Assembly: GCF_004217445.1 (NCBI RefSeq)
Contig: NZ_SHKX01000012.1
Span: forward strand, 1-64,000
Length of the DNA: 64,000 nucleotides
Reading direction: 5' to 3'
From: Fluviicoccus keumensis
GTDB taxonomy: Bacteria > Pseudomonadota > Gammaproteobacteria > Pseudomonadales > Moraxellaceae
The notes beneath the pieces are model-generated. The model was not told the DNA's origin. It worked only from the letters and a program-made list of their open reading frames with translations, and did not search any database. Positions 53,605-62,904 of the stretch are shown in pieces. Both the position numbers and the translations under genes were made by a program. The number at the start of each line of letters is the position of its first letter. The stretch's first letter is position 1.

Positions 53605-53637
53605 GATTGTACGACAATGAGTCAAAAGGGTACAATC
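53605..53637 (+). promoter_or_regulatory. GntR/FadR-type operator upstream of the regulator gene
   Basis: ATTGT-ACG-ACAAT at 53606-53618 is a perfect inverted repeat and fits TnGTnnnACnA, the consensus of FadR-subfamily GntR regulators. A further half-site GTACAATC (53630-53637) is the exact inverted copy of GATTGTAC (53605-53612). The block lies about 55-85 bases upstream of the GntR gene and suggests autoregulation. Confidence 0.6.
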
Positions 53638-53690
53638 CATGCATGATAGAGTTTTCAGGCAGATGAACCATGCGGGATCGTGAGGACGAC

Positions 53691-54386
53691 ATGACATTCA
53701 AGGCTGCCGAAAGTCTGGCTGAACAAATTGCCCGCCACGTTGGAAGGCAGATTATTACCGGTGATCTGGTCGAGGGCGAGCGCATCCAGGAGTTGCGGAT
53801 CGCCAGCGAACTGAATGTCAGTCGCGGCTCCGTGCGCGAGGCGCTGCTGATTTTGCAGCGCCGCCACCTGATTGAGATCTATCCCCGGCGCGGCGCTGTG
53901 GTGGCTGAAATGTCCGCCCAACAAATCCGTAGCCTGTTTGAGGTTATTACCCTGCTGATGTCGTTACTGGTCCGTCGTGCGGCGGATAACTGGCGGCAAA
54001 GCGATGTTGAAGGTTTCACGTCACTCCTTGAGAAAATGCAACAGATGGTTCGTGACGGCGACATTGAAGGTTTCTACGAAAGTTCATTTACCTTTTTCCG
54101 GATGTCTTACCGTTTCAGCATGAATCCTTATATTGAGGAAATGCTGGAGGATTTACAGCCGGCTTTACAGCGCAGTTATTACCTGGCCCTGCATACCAAT
54201 AAACGCGAACTTCAGGAAGCCTTCAATTTCTTCAAGGGAGTACTGGAGTCGGTATTGCTTCGCAAGGGTGATCAGGCGGCTGAACAAATCGGCGAGTTTT
54301 GCCATCATTTGCGCAATCTGGTTCTGGATTCGCTGGCGCGCATGAAGCAAATCGAGTTGGCGTGGGCGCAACGTTCCCGCCGTTAA
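53691..54386 (+). CDS. GntR-family regulator (FadR/FCD subfamily)
   Basis: The product is 231 residues from ATG 53691, which has GAGGA upstream; an ATG at 53670 would add seven residues. The N-terminal winged helix shows GERIQELRIASELNVSRGSVREALLILQRRHLIEIYPRRG. The C-terminal all-helical effector domain (about 75-225) is of FCD type. The effector is unknown. A GntR gene directly upstream of smc-zipA-ligA is also found in Pseudomonas. The operator-like repeat upstream supports self-control. Confidence 0.9.
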   Translation: MTFKAAESLAEQIARHVGRQIITGDLVEGERIQELRIASELNVSRGSVREALLILQRRHLIEIYPRRGAVVAEMSAQQIRSLFEVITLLMSLLVRRAADNWRQSDVEGFTSLLEKMQQMVRDGDIEGFYESSFTFFRMSYRFSMNPYIEEMLEDLQPALQRSYYLALHTNKRELQEAFNFFKGVLESVLLRKGDQAAEQIGEFCHHLRNLVLDSLARMKQIELAWAQRSRR

Positions 54387-54624
54387 TCTGATTGATAATC
54401 CGTCGGGGAGTCCCCTGATTATCCGTGACAGCGCCGCATGCGGGTGTTTTTTGTCCGTATTGGCGCTTTAGTACACGTTTTGTTGCAATTCTGCTCGGGC
54501 TGATCCTGCTTTTTCATTAGAATTCATTGGGTTCGCTGCATGGATGCAGTCTTGACCTTGCCTTGCCGACCAGGAACCCCCGGCAGGGAGGCTAATTCAC
54601 CTTTAAATCCGGCATTCCGTTGTC

Positions 54625-57600
54625 ATGCGCCTTAAAAGTATAAAACTGGCGGGTTTCAAATCATTTGTCGATCCGACAACGGTCCCCTTTCCCAATAACC
54701 TGACAGCGATTGTCGGCCCCAACGGCTGCGGCAAATCCAATGTCATTGACGCCGTGCGCTGGGTAATGGGTGAGTCTTCCGCCCGATACCTGCGCGGCGA
54801 ATCCATGGCGGATGTCATTTTCAACGGTTCAACCACCCGCAAGCCGGTCGGCCAGGCCAGTATCGAACTGATTTTTGATAATCAGGATGGGACTTTGGCT
54901 GGGGAATACGGGCGTTATGCCGAAATCGCGGTGCGTCGGCAGGTGAGTCGTGAAGGCAAATCTGATTATTATTTGAACGGCAGCAAGTGCCGCCGCAAGG
55001 ATATTACCGATATTTTTCTCGGGACAGGTTTGGGGCCGCGCTCCTACGCCATTATCGAGCAGGGCATGATTTCCCGCCTGATTGAGGCCCGTCCGGAAGA
55101 GTTGCGCAATTACATCGAAGAGGCGGCTGGTATTTCGCGCTACAAGGAACGGCGCAAGGAAACGGAAACCCGTCTGGCGAATACCCGTGACAACCTCTCT
55201 CGTTTGAATGATATCCGCGAGGAATTGGCCCGCCAATTGGCGCACTTGCAAAAGCAGGCGGATGCAGCTGAAAAATACCGTCGATTCAAGGCGGAAGAGC
55301 GTGAAACCAAGGCGCAGTTGTTCGTGTGGCGCTGGCAGGCCATGCAGGGCGAACAGCAGTCGCTGGAGGCGGGAATCCAACAGCGCGCCGAAGCCTTGGC
55401 CGATGCCCTGCAGCAACAGCAAGGTGTGGAAGACGATCTGAGCCGCGCCCGTCAACGCGAGGAGCAGGGACACCAGGCGGTGCTGGCGGCCCAGAATGAA
55501 TTGCATGGCGCCCGCAACGCGGTAGCCTCGGCGGAACAGCAGATCCGTTACCAGTCCCAGCGTCGCGAACAGATGCAGATTCAGATCCAGAGCTTGCAGC
55601 AGCGTTGCCTGCAAAGCGGCGACGAGCGTTCGCATGACGAGGCCGAGCTGGATGCCGTGCTGGCGGAGCTGGAGGTCCTGCAACCCGCCATGGAGGAAAT
55701 GCAGGCCAGCCACGAGGAGGCCATGTTTCGCCTGGAGAACGGCGAGTCGGCATTGCAGCGCTTGCAGTCCACGCTTGAGACCGCCCAGCGCGAAGTCGCC
55801 GCCGCCGGCTCGCGGGTACAGGTAGGGCAGGGACGCATCCTGTCGTTGGAGCAGGGGCTGATGCGCGCCCAGGAAAAGCGCGCCCGCCTGTCACAGGAAT
55901 TGGGGCAGTTTGCGACGGATGATTTGCTGCTGGACGTGGCGGCCCAGCAGGAGGAGTTGGCGGCGCTCGATCAGGGCTTGCAGGAAACCCAGTTGCAATT
56001 GGAGCAATTGGGAGAGGACATGACCCGGGAGACCCGTCGTCAGCAGGATATCGCCCGCTCACTGCATGTCGCCAAGACGGAGCAACAGCAAGTGCAGGGC
56101 CGGTTGTCGGCGCTCTCCGCCTTGCAGCAGGCGGCCTTGGGGCGGGATAACCGTGAGTTGAATGAGTGGCTGGCTTCTCGCGGCCTGACGGAAGCGCCGC
56201 GCCTGGGGGAAGTGATCCGGGTAAGCGCCGGGCGTGAGTCCGTGGTGGAGCGCGTGCTGGGCGATGCCTTGTCGGCGTTGGTGGTGGATGACTTGGCGGG
56301 TATCAATCTGGATGGCGCTCCGCATGTGATGCTGATCGAGAAAGGCGCCGGCGGCTCGGGGGCCGTTGATGCCGAGAGTCTGGCCGTCTTCCTGGCGGAG
56401 TCCGCCGGGGTCGACTGGCTGGGCGGCGTGCGCATGGCCGACAGCCTTGCTGCGGCATTGACGGCCCGTCATCAACTGGCGGACGGTGAGAGCCTGGTGA
56501 CGCCGGAAGGCTATTGGCTGGGGCGGCATTGGCTGCGTGTCTTTGCGGCCAAAACCGAAGACAGCATTATTACGCGCCAGCAGGCGATTGAAGGCTTGCA
56601 ACAGCGGTTGGCTGAGCTTGAGGTCGAGATTTCCGGGCTGCAACAGCAGCAGCAGGAGAATGCCGCCAGCCTTCAGACCGGGGAAGAGCAGCGGGGTATG
56701 TTGCAGAAACAATTATCCCGGGAGCTGCAGGAGCGCGGCGCACAGCAGTCCCGGTTAGCCGGATTGCAGGCGCGACTGACCCAGACCCAGTTGCAGGCGC
56801 AACGGGTACGTGAGGAACTGGCCGAGCTGGATGAGCAGTGCCAACTGGATGCTGAATCACTGGCGGAGTCCCGCCTGACGCATCAGGAAGACCTGGAGGC
56901 CTGGCAGGAGGCCCAGGTGCGGGAGGCCGCGAATCAGGAAGAGCGTGAGCGTTTGCGCGATCAGGTGCAGCAACTGCGCCAGCACCTGCAGGAGGCCCGA
57001 GCCGCGAGTCATCGCCTGGCGCTGGAGCTGCAGGGGCATCAGACCCGTGAAAAGGCTCTGCGCCAGAATTTGCAGCGGACGGATCAGCATTTGACGCAAT
57101 TGAGATCGCAAACCCGGGACCTGGAAGCAGAGTTTTCTCACCTGGAGGAACCGTTGGCTGAGCTGGCCCTGCAGCTTGAGGATCTGTTGCAAAACCGTGT
57201 GGCGGCCGAGGAGAAGGTCCAGTCAGCCGAAACGGCCTTGCAGGAGGCAGGAAGGGCATATCGTGAAATGGAACAGGCCCGCCACCGGCTCTTTTCCAGT
57301 ATTGAGCCGCTGCGTCAGGAGCTCGAAACTTTCCGGTTGAATTGGCAGAATGTTGCTTCGCGCCAGGAATACCTGATGGAACAGATTCGGGAATTGGGGG
57401 TGGAGCCCGAAGAGATTATCTCGACATTACCTGGCGATATTGAAGAAAACGCCTGGCAGGCCCGGCTGGAGCAACTGGCCTTGCGTATCACTCGCTTGGG
57501 CGCCATTAACCTCGCGGCGATCGAGGAATATCAGCAACAGGCCGAGCGTAAAGGATTTCTGGATGCGCAGTCCGCTGATCTGGAAGAGGCGGTGGAAAAG

Positions 57601-58110
57601 CTGGAAAACGCCATAAAGCATATCGACCGTGAAACCCGAACCCTTTTCATGGATACGTATAATCAGGTTAACGCCGGACTGCAGCATCTGTTCCCGAAAG
57701 TATTCGGCGGCGGGGAAGCAACCCTGAATCTGGTGGGTGACGACACCCTCAACAGCGGCGTTACAATTATGGCCCGACCGCCGGGTAAAAAAAATTCAAC
57801 AATTCATTTATTATCTGGTGGCGAGAAAGCGCTCACAGCATTATCATTGGTTTTTGCTATATTTCAGCTTAACCCAGCGCCCTTTTGTTTACTGGATGAA
57901 GTTGATGCACCTCTGGATGATGCGAACGTTGGTCGTTTTTGTCGTCTGGTAGAAGAAATGGCACAAAAGGTGCAGTTTATTTACATTACGCACAACAAAA
58001 TCGCCATGGCAATGGCACAACAACTTATGGGAGTCACCATGCATGAACCTGGGGTTTCACGCTTGGTGGCTGTGGATGTTGAACAGGCTGCAGCCTTGGC
58101 AGCCGCTTGA
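54625..58110 (+). CDS. smc: Chromosome segregation ATPase SMC
   Basis: SMC condenses and segregates chromosomes as a dimeric ring with ScpAB. The 1161-residue product has Walker A G31-PNGCGKS38, two long coiled-coil arms rich in Gln/Glu/Leu (about 170-500 and 650-1000) and a hinge (about 515-640). The C-terminal head carries the ABC signature L1063-SGGEKALTALS and Walker B FCLLDEVDAP. GC drops to about 43% by hand count over 57781-58080, against about 55% in the 300 bases before. TTA and ATA codons appear exactly in the head segment, so the gene may be mosaic. Confidence 0.97.
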   Translation: MRLKSIKLAGFKSFVDPTTVPFPNNLTAIVGPNGCGKSNVIDAVRWVMGESSARYLRGESMADVIFNGSTTRKPVGQASIELIFDNQDGTLAGEYGRYAEIAVRRQVSREGKSDYYLNGSKCRRKDITDIFLGTGLGPRSYAIIEQGMISRLIEARPEELRNYIEEAAGISRYKERRKETETRLANTRDNLSRLNDIREELARQLAHLQKQADAAEKYRRFKAEERETKAQLFVWRWQAMQGEQQSLEAGIQQRAEALADALQQQQGVEDDLSRARQREEQGHQAVLAAQNELHGARNAVASAEQQIRYQSQRREQMQIQIQSLQQRCLQSGDERSHDEAELDAVLAELEVLQPAMEEMQASHEEAMFRLENGESALQRLQSTLETAQREVAAAGSRVQVGQGRILSLEQGLMRAQEKRARLSQELGQFATDDLLLDVAAQQEELAALDQGLQETQLQLEQLGEDMTRETRRQQDIARSLHVAKTEQQQVQGRLSALSALQQAALGRDNRELNEWLASRGLTEAPRLGEVIRVSAGRESVVERVLGDALSALVVDDLAGINLDGAPHVMLIEKGAGGSGAVDAESLAVFLAESAGVDWLGGVRMADSLAAALTARHQLADGESLVTPEGYWLGRHWLRVFAAKTEDSIITRQQAIEGLQQRLAELEVEISGLQQQQQENAASLQTGEEQRGMLQKQLSRELQERGAQQSRLAGLQARLTQTQLQAQRVREELAELDEQCQLDAESLAESRLTHQEDLEAWQEAQVREAANQEERERLRDQVQQLRQHLQEARAASHRLALELQGHQTREKALRQNLQRTDQHLTQLRSQTRDLEAEFSHLEEPLAELALQLEDLLQNRVAAEEKVQSAETALQEAGRAYREMEQARHRLFSSIEPLRQELETFRLNWQNVASRQEYLMEQIRELGVEPEEIISTLPGDIEENAWQARLEQLALRITRLGAINLAAIEEYQQQAERKGFLDAQSADLEEAVEKLENAIKHIDRETRTLFMDTYNQVNAGLQHLFPKVFGGGEATLNLVGDDTLNSGVTIMARPPGKKNSTIHLLSGGEKALTALSLVFAIFQLNPAPFCLLDEVDAPLDDANVGRFCRLVEEMAQKVQFIYITHNKIAMAMAQQLMGVTMHEPGVSRLVAVDVEQAAALAAA

Positions 58111-58121
58111 GGTTTCTTTCT

Positions 58122-59000
58122 ATGGAAAACTGGATTTGGGGGGCGGTCGCCGTTGCCCTGGTGGTTCTGGCCAAGACGGTCTGGGATTATATCCGTAGTA
58201 CGCAAGACGGCGCGGATGCTGTCGGTACGGAAGAAGCTGTCATGACGACGGACGGTCTGCGCGTGGTTTCCCGCGCTGAACGTCGTGAACTGGCGCGCCG
58301 GGGTGTTTCCCTGGCTCCCGTGGCGGCGGCGACCGTTCCCGAGGAAGCCGGGCATCCGGTCTCTGTCCTGCACGCCGAGCCCGCCAACGAAGAGATGGAT
58401 ACTGTCCGCCTGATCGTTCCGGCCCGTCACGAGGCGGAGCCCGCCGGTAACGTGATCTCGCTGGAGCTGCGCAAGAAGGCGGTTCCCGAGGACACCATCA
58501 TCGGCGCCGAGGACGACTTTGTGGATCCTCTGGCCCTGTCGCAATCGCAGAGCCGTGTGGTTGACGCCCAGGACTATGTCATTGTCTACGTGGTGCCCTG
58601 TCATGTGCCGTTCGACGGTGAGCGCCTGCTGAAGTCCGCCTTGTCCTATGGCCTGCGCTTCGGCGAAATGTCGATGTTCCACCGTCACGAGCATCCCAGC
58701 GGTCACGGCGAAGTGCTGTTCAGCATGGCGCGTGCCGATGACGTCGGCGCATTCGATCTGGAGGCGATGGCCGGTGAGTTCATTCCCGCCCTGACCCTCT
58801 TCATGGCATTGCCCAGCCAGCAGCCCGCCCTGGCCTATGACATGATGATCGACACTGCCCGTCGCATCGCGTCCGAGTTGCATGGTGAAGTACTGGATCA
58901 GAACCAGAATCCGCTGAACCGTCAACTGGTCGAGCATTATCGCGAAGATGTGCTGGAATACACCCGTCGCCAGTTAATGGGCGTCGCGGTCGCCGTATAA
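58122..59000 (+). CDS. zipA: Cell division protein ZipA
   Basis: ZipA tethers FtsZ to the inner membrane. From ATG 58122 (GAGG upstream) it has 292 residues: an N-terminal membrane anchor (WIWGAVAVALVVLAKTVW), a variable linker (about 25-150) and the C-terminal FtsZ-binding domain (about 155-290). That domain contains DYVIVYVVPCHVPFDGERLLKSALSYGLRFGEMSMFHRH and MALPSQQPALAYDMM. It lies between smc and ligA, the usual order. Confidence 0.95.
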   Translation: MENWIWGAVAVALVVLAKTVWDYIRSTQDGADAVGTEEAVMTTDGLRVVSRAERRELARRGVSLAPVAAATVPEEAGHPVSVLHAEPANEEMDTVRLIVPARHEAEPAGNVISLELRKKAVPEDTIIGAEDDFVDPLALSQSQSRVVDAQDYVIVYVVPCHVPFDGERLLKSALSYGLRFGEMSMFHRHEHPSGHGEVLFSMARADDVGAFDLEAMAGEFIPALTLFMALPSQQPALAYDMMIDTARRIASELHGEVLDQNQNPLNRQLVEHYREDVLEYTRRQLMGVAVAV

Positions 59001-59024
59001 CCTGTCCGGGTTGCGGTAAAAGAA

Positions 59025-59055
59025 AAAGGGGATCGTTTGAATCCCCTTTCTTTTT
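59025..59055 (+). terminator. Terminator after zipA
   Basis: AAAGGGGAT (59025-59033) pairs with ATCCCCTTT (59041-59049) across a seven-base loop, followed by CTTTTT. It is a good intrinsic terminator, implying ligA has its own promoter in 59056-59148. Confidence 0.8.
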
Positions 59056-59148
59056 GTCTTGTGAAACCCGTGTACGGCAATCCTGTCTTTTCCCTGTGCC
59101 CGATTCCCGCTATTTTATGTCCCCTGCCCAAACAGGAAGAGGATCGTC

Positions 59149-61176
59149 ATGGTTGCAAGCCCGGAAGTTGTCCAGAAAATAAGCGAACTGAGGCAGCAGC
59201 TGCGTTACCACAATCATCGCTATTATGTGTTGGATGATCCGCAAATAAGCGATGAGGCCTATGACGGTATTTTTCGCAGCTTACTGGCGCTGGAACAGGA
59301 ATATCCGGAGCTGATGACGCCGGATTCTCCGACGCAGCGGGTAGGGGGCGAGCCGATCCCGGCATTTACCAGTGTCACTCATGCAGTACCCATGCTGTCA
59401 CTGGGAAATGTGTTTTCTTCCGAGGAACTGCGGGATTTCGAGCGCAAGGTGCGTGAGCGTTTGCCGGATGATGGTCAGCCTCTGGAATATTGCGCGGAGC
59501 TGAAACTGGATGGCCTGGCAATCAGCCTGATTTATGAACAGGGTCGTTTCGTATATGGCGCAACGCGCGGTGACGGAATTTCCGGTGAGGACATCAGCCA
59601 TAATCTCCGCACCATCCGCAATTTGCCCCTGCAGTTACAAATACCCAATCCGCCAACATTGCTGGAAGTCCGTGGTGAAGTGTTGATGCCGCGCGCGGGA
59701 TTTCAACGCCTGAATGCCGAGGCGGCCGAGCGTGGTGAAAAGACGTTCGCCAATCCGCGAAACGCCGCCGCCGGGAGCGTACGTCAATTGGATCCGGCCA
59801 TGGCGGCTCGCCGTCCGCTGGCGTTTTACGCGTATTCCGTCGCCCGCATTGAGGGAGGCGGCCTGCCCGATACCCAGTATGAAGTCCTGCAATGGCTGAA
59901 GCAGGCCGGTTTTTCGCTGAGCGACGATATCCGGGTGGGTTCGGGTCTGGATTTTGTCGAGTCCTTTTACCGCGATATCCAGCAGCGGCGGGACAGCTTG
60001 CCGTTTGACATCGACGGCGTGGTCATCAAGATCAACTCCTTGCAGCGTCAGCAGCAACTGGGCTTTGTCAGTCGCGAGCCGCGCTGGGCGACAGCCTACA
60101 AGTTTCCCGCCCAACGGGCGGTGACGACCGTGGAATCGGTCAGCTTCCAGGTCGGCCGCACCGGCGCGCTGACCCCGGTGGCGCGGCTGCAGCCGGTCTT
60201 TGTCGGCGGAGTCACGGTCAGTAATGTCACTTTGCATAATATGGACGAAGTGCGACGGCTGGGCTTGCATGTGGGGGACAAGGTGGAAGTCTGCCGCGCC
60301 GGGGATGTGATACCCAAAGTGGAGCGGGTGGTTGAGGTAGCTGCCGATGCGCAGGATGTCGTGCTGCCTGCCTGTTGCCCGGTTTGCAGTGCGGAACTGG
60401 TGCAGGAGGAGGGTGGCGTGGTGGTCCGCTGCAGCGGGGATTACAGCTGCGATGCCCAGATACTGAGGCGGCTGGCCCACTTCGTTTCACGCAAGGCGAT
60501 GGATATTGAGGGCTTGGGAGAGCGATGGCTGGAGCAGTTCCTGGATGCAGGGCTGGTCAGCAGCAGCGCGGATCTCTACGGGCTGACCGTGGAGCGGTTG
60601 CTGGCGGCCGGCTTGGAAGGCATGGGGGAAAGGCTGGCCGCCAATTTGGTGGAGGCTATTGCCCGCAGCCGTGAAACAAACTTGCCCCGCTTCATTTATG
60701 CCTTGGGTATCCGGGGTGTGGGGGAAAGCACTTCGTTGGCGCTGGCGCAACATTTTGGCGATTTGAGACCGTTGATGGCGGCAACCCAGGAGCAGCTGCT
60801 GGAGGTGCCGGATATCGGCGAGGTTTCAGCGGCGTGGATTATCCGTTATTTCGCCGAACCCGCGCATCAGGAACTGATTGCGGCCTTCGAGCGGGGAGGC
60901 GTGGTCTGGAAGCCGCTGGAGCGTCACCATGAGCAGCCGCTGGCCGGGCAGACTTGGGTGCTGACCGGCACTTTGTCGGCCATGGGGCGCGATGAGGCCA
61001 AGGCGCGGTTGCAAAAATTGGGCGCCAAGGTCAGCGGCAGTGTCTCGAAGAAAACCACGGTTGTGGTGGCTGGCGAGGCCGCCGGCTCCAAGCTGGAGGA
61101 CGCCAACCGGCTGGGGGTGGCGGTGTGGGATGAGGCGCAACTGCTCGAGCTGTTTACCGTTCACGGAGTCCGCTGA
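59149..61176 (+). CDS. ligA: NAD-dependent DNA ligase
   Basis: LigA seals nicks in replication and repair using NAD+. The 675-residue product (E. coli 671) has the Ia domain (YYVLDDPQISDEAYD) and the adenylated Lys119 in CAELKLDGLA. GATRGDG, the OB fold, the zinc finger (CCPVCSAEL...C..C), helix-hairpin-helix repeats and a C-terminal BRCT domain (about 600-675) follow. AGGAAGAGG precedes the ATG. Confidence 0.98.
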   Translation: MVASPEVVQKISELRQQLRYHNHRYYVLDDPQISDEAYDGIFRSLLALEQEYPELMTPDSPTQRVGGEPIPAFTSVTHAVPMLSLGNVFSSEELRDFERKVRERLPDDGQPLEYCAELKLDGLAISLIYEQGRFVYGATRGDGISGEDISHNLRTIRNLPLQLQIPNPPTLLEVRGEVLMPRAGFQRLNAEAAERGEKTFANPRNAAAGSVRQLDPAMAARRPLAFYAYSVARIEGGGLPDTQYEVLQWLKQAGFSLSDDIRVGSGLDFVESFYRDIQQRRDSLPFDIDGVVIKINSLQRQQQLGFVSREPRWATAYKFPAQRAVTTVESVSFQVGRTGALTPVARLQPVFVGGVTVSNVTLHNMDEVRRLGLHVGDKVEVCRAGDVIPKVERVVEVAADAQDVVLPACCPVCSAELVQEEGGVVVRCSGDYSCDAQILRRLAHFVSRKAMDIEGLGERWLEQFLDAGLVSSSADLYGLTVERLLAAGLEGMGERLAANLVEAIARSRETNLPRFIYALGIRGVGESTSLALAQHFGDLRPLMAATQEQLLEVPDIGEVSAAWIIRYFAEPAHQELIAAFERGGVVWKPLERHHEQPLAGQTWVLTGTLSAMGRDEAKARLQKLGAKVSGSVSKKTTVVVAGEAAGSKLEDANRLGVAVWDEAQLLELFTVHGVR

Positions 61177-61209
61177 GCCGGGGGCTGCCTGAGGGGCCAC
61201 GCCGCCCCG

Positions 61210-62859
61210 TCAGGCGGCCACTTGCCTGACGGCCGGGCGGTTGTTGTGTACTGCCTGCTCGAAGTCATCAAAATAGTTCTGCCGCCCCAGCATCTGGATG
61301 GTGCCGGATTTCAGCAGTTTCTTCTTGACCCGCCAATTGGCCTCGCACAAGGCTACTTCCACGCCGCGCCTGACAAATTTCTCCAAGACCTCTTCCAGTG
61401 TCTGGATGCCGGTGATATCCACAAATGGCACACGCTTCAGCCGGATCACCAGCCGCTTCGGATCGGTATGGGTATTCACCAGCGCCCGCTCAAAGTTTTC
61501 CACCGCCCCGAAGAAGAACGGGCCTTCAATCGTGTAGACCAACACGCCTTCCGGCAGGGTCTGGCCATGCAGTTCGCTTTCCAGATCCTTGGAGGATTGT
61601 TGCTGCACCTCCACGGCGGCCGACATCCGGCTGAGGAACAGCAGGGTGGCGAGGATGACGCCGATATTCACGGCCACGACCAGATCGGTAAAGATGGTGA
61701 GCAGGAATGTCAGCAGCAGGATGGCGACATCGGCGCGCGGCGCCCGGCGGACCATGCGAAGGAAATGCTTCATTTCACTCATGTTCCAGGCCACGAAAAA
61801 CAGGATGGCGGACAGCGCGCACAAGGGGATATTCACGGCCAGCGGGGCCAGGAACAGAATGATCAATAGCAGCGTCAGGCAGTGAACGATCCCGGCCAGC
61901 GGGCTGGTGCCGCCGTTGCGGATGTTGGTCGCGGTACGGGCAATAGCGCCGGTCGCAGCGAATCCCCCGAACAAAGGCGCGGCAATATTGGCGATGCCTT
62001 GACCGACCAGTTCCTGATTGCTGTCATGCCGTGTTCCGGCCATGCCGTCCGCCACCACGGCGGACAAAAGCGACTCGATCGCGCCGAGCATGGCGATGGT
62101 AAAGGCGGGCCCCATCAGTTCTACAATGCGTGAAAGAGTGATATCCGGCAAATGGAATTCCGGCAGTCCGCGTGGAATGCCGCCAAAGGCACTGCCGATG
62201 GTGGCGACTCCGGGAAACTGGAAGATCGCCTGCAGGATAGTGGCGGTCGCCAGCGCCAGCAGCGGCCCGGGAATGCGGGAAATCGCCGGGAGTCGGGGTG
62301 TCAGGACGACAATCACCAGGCTCAGCAGCCCCAGCAAGGTGGTTGCCTGGTGTAGTTCCGGTAAAACCTGCAGTAGATGCCACAATTTCTGGTGAAAGTG
62401 GTCGCCGTGAACGGCAGGCAATCCGAAGAAGTCCTTCCACTGCCCAACCCAGATGATCACCGCGATTCCGGCGGTAAAGCCGACAATCACCGGATTGGGG
62501 ATGAACTTGATGATGCCGCCCATGCGCGCCAGGCCCAGCAGCAACAGCATGATCCCCGCCATGAGGGTGGCGATCTGCAGGCCGTCAATGCCGTATTTGG
62601 CGGTGATTCCGGCAAGAATCACAATGAACGCGCCGGTCGGTCCGGATATCTGTACACGGCTGCCGCCGAACAGGGAGGTCATCAGTCCTGCGACAATCGC
62701 GGTATAAAGTCCCTGCTCCGGCTTGGCGCCCGAGGCAATAGAGAAAGCCATGGCCAGCGGCAGCGCCACCACCCCGACGACCATCCCGGCAATGAGGTTA
62801 TTGAGCCAATGGGCCCGTCCCAGCATGCCGGCTTTCCGTGCTTCTTCGATAACGATCAT
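61210..62859 (-). CDS. SulP-family anion transporter with STAS domain
   Basis: The 549-residue product has 12-14 membrane segments with the SulP motifs NNLIAGMVVGVVALPLAMAF and GPTGAFIVILAG and the segment LVGQGIANIAAPLFGGFAATGAIARTATNIRNGG. A cytoplasmic STAS domain follows (about 430-530: LVIRLKRVPFVDITGIQTLEEVLE). The substrate could be sulfate, bicarbonate or a dicarboxylate; sequence alone does not decide. A TATAAT (minus strand, 62893-62888) lies 28 bases upstream, with a poor -35. Confidence 0.92.
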   Translation of the reverse strand: MIVIEEARKAGMLGRAHWLNNLIAGMVVGVVALPLAMAFSIASGAKPEQGLYTAIVAGLMTSLFGGSRVQISGPTGAFIVILAGITAKYGIDGLQIATLMAGIMLLLLGLARMGGIIKFIPNPVIVGFTAGIAVIIWVGQWKDFFGLPAVHGDHFHQKLWHLLQVLPELHQATTLLGLLSLVIVVLTPRLPAISRIPGPLLALATATILQAIFQFPGVATIGSAFGGIPRGLPEFHLPDITLSRIVELMGPAFTIAMLGAIESLLSAVVADGMAGTRHDSNQELVGQGIANIAAPLFGGFAATGAIARTATNIRNGGTSPLAGIVHCLTLLLIILFLAPLAVNIPLCALSAILFFVAWNMSEMKHFLRMVRRAPRADVAILLLTFLLTIFTDLVVAVNIGVILATLLFLSRMSAAVEVQQQSSKDLESELHGQTLPEGVLVYTIEGPFFFGAVENFERALVNTHTDPKRLVIRLKRVPFVDITGIQTLEEVLEKFVRRGVEVALCEANWRVKKKLLKSGTIQMLGRQNYFDDFEQAVHNNRPAVRQVAA

Positions 62860-62904
62860 GAGGGACCGCCCGGTTTGTCAAAAGTCAATTATAGCGCTGC
62901 GGGC

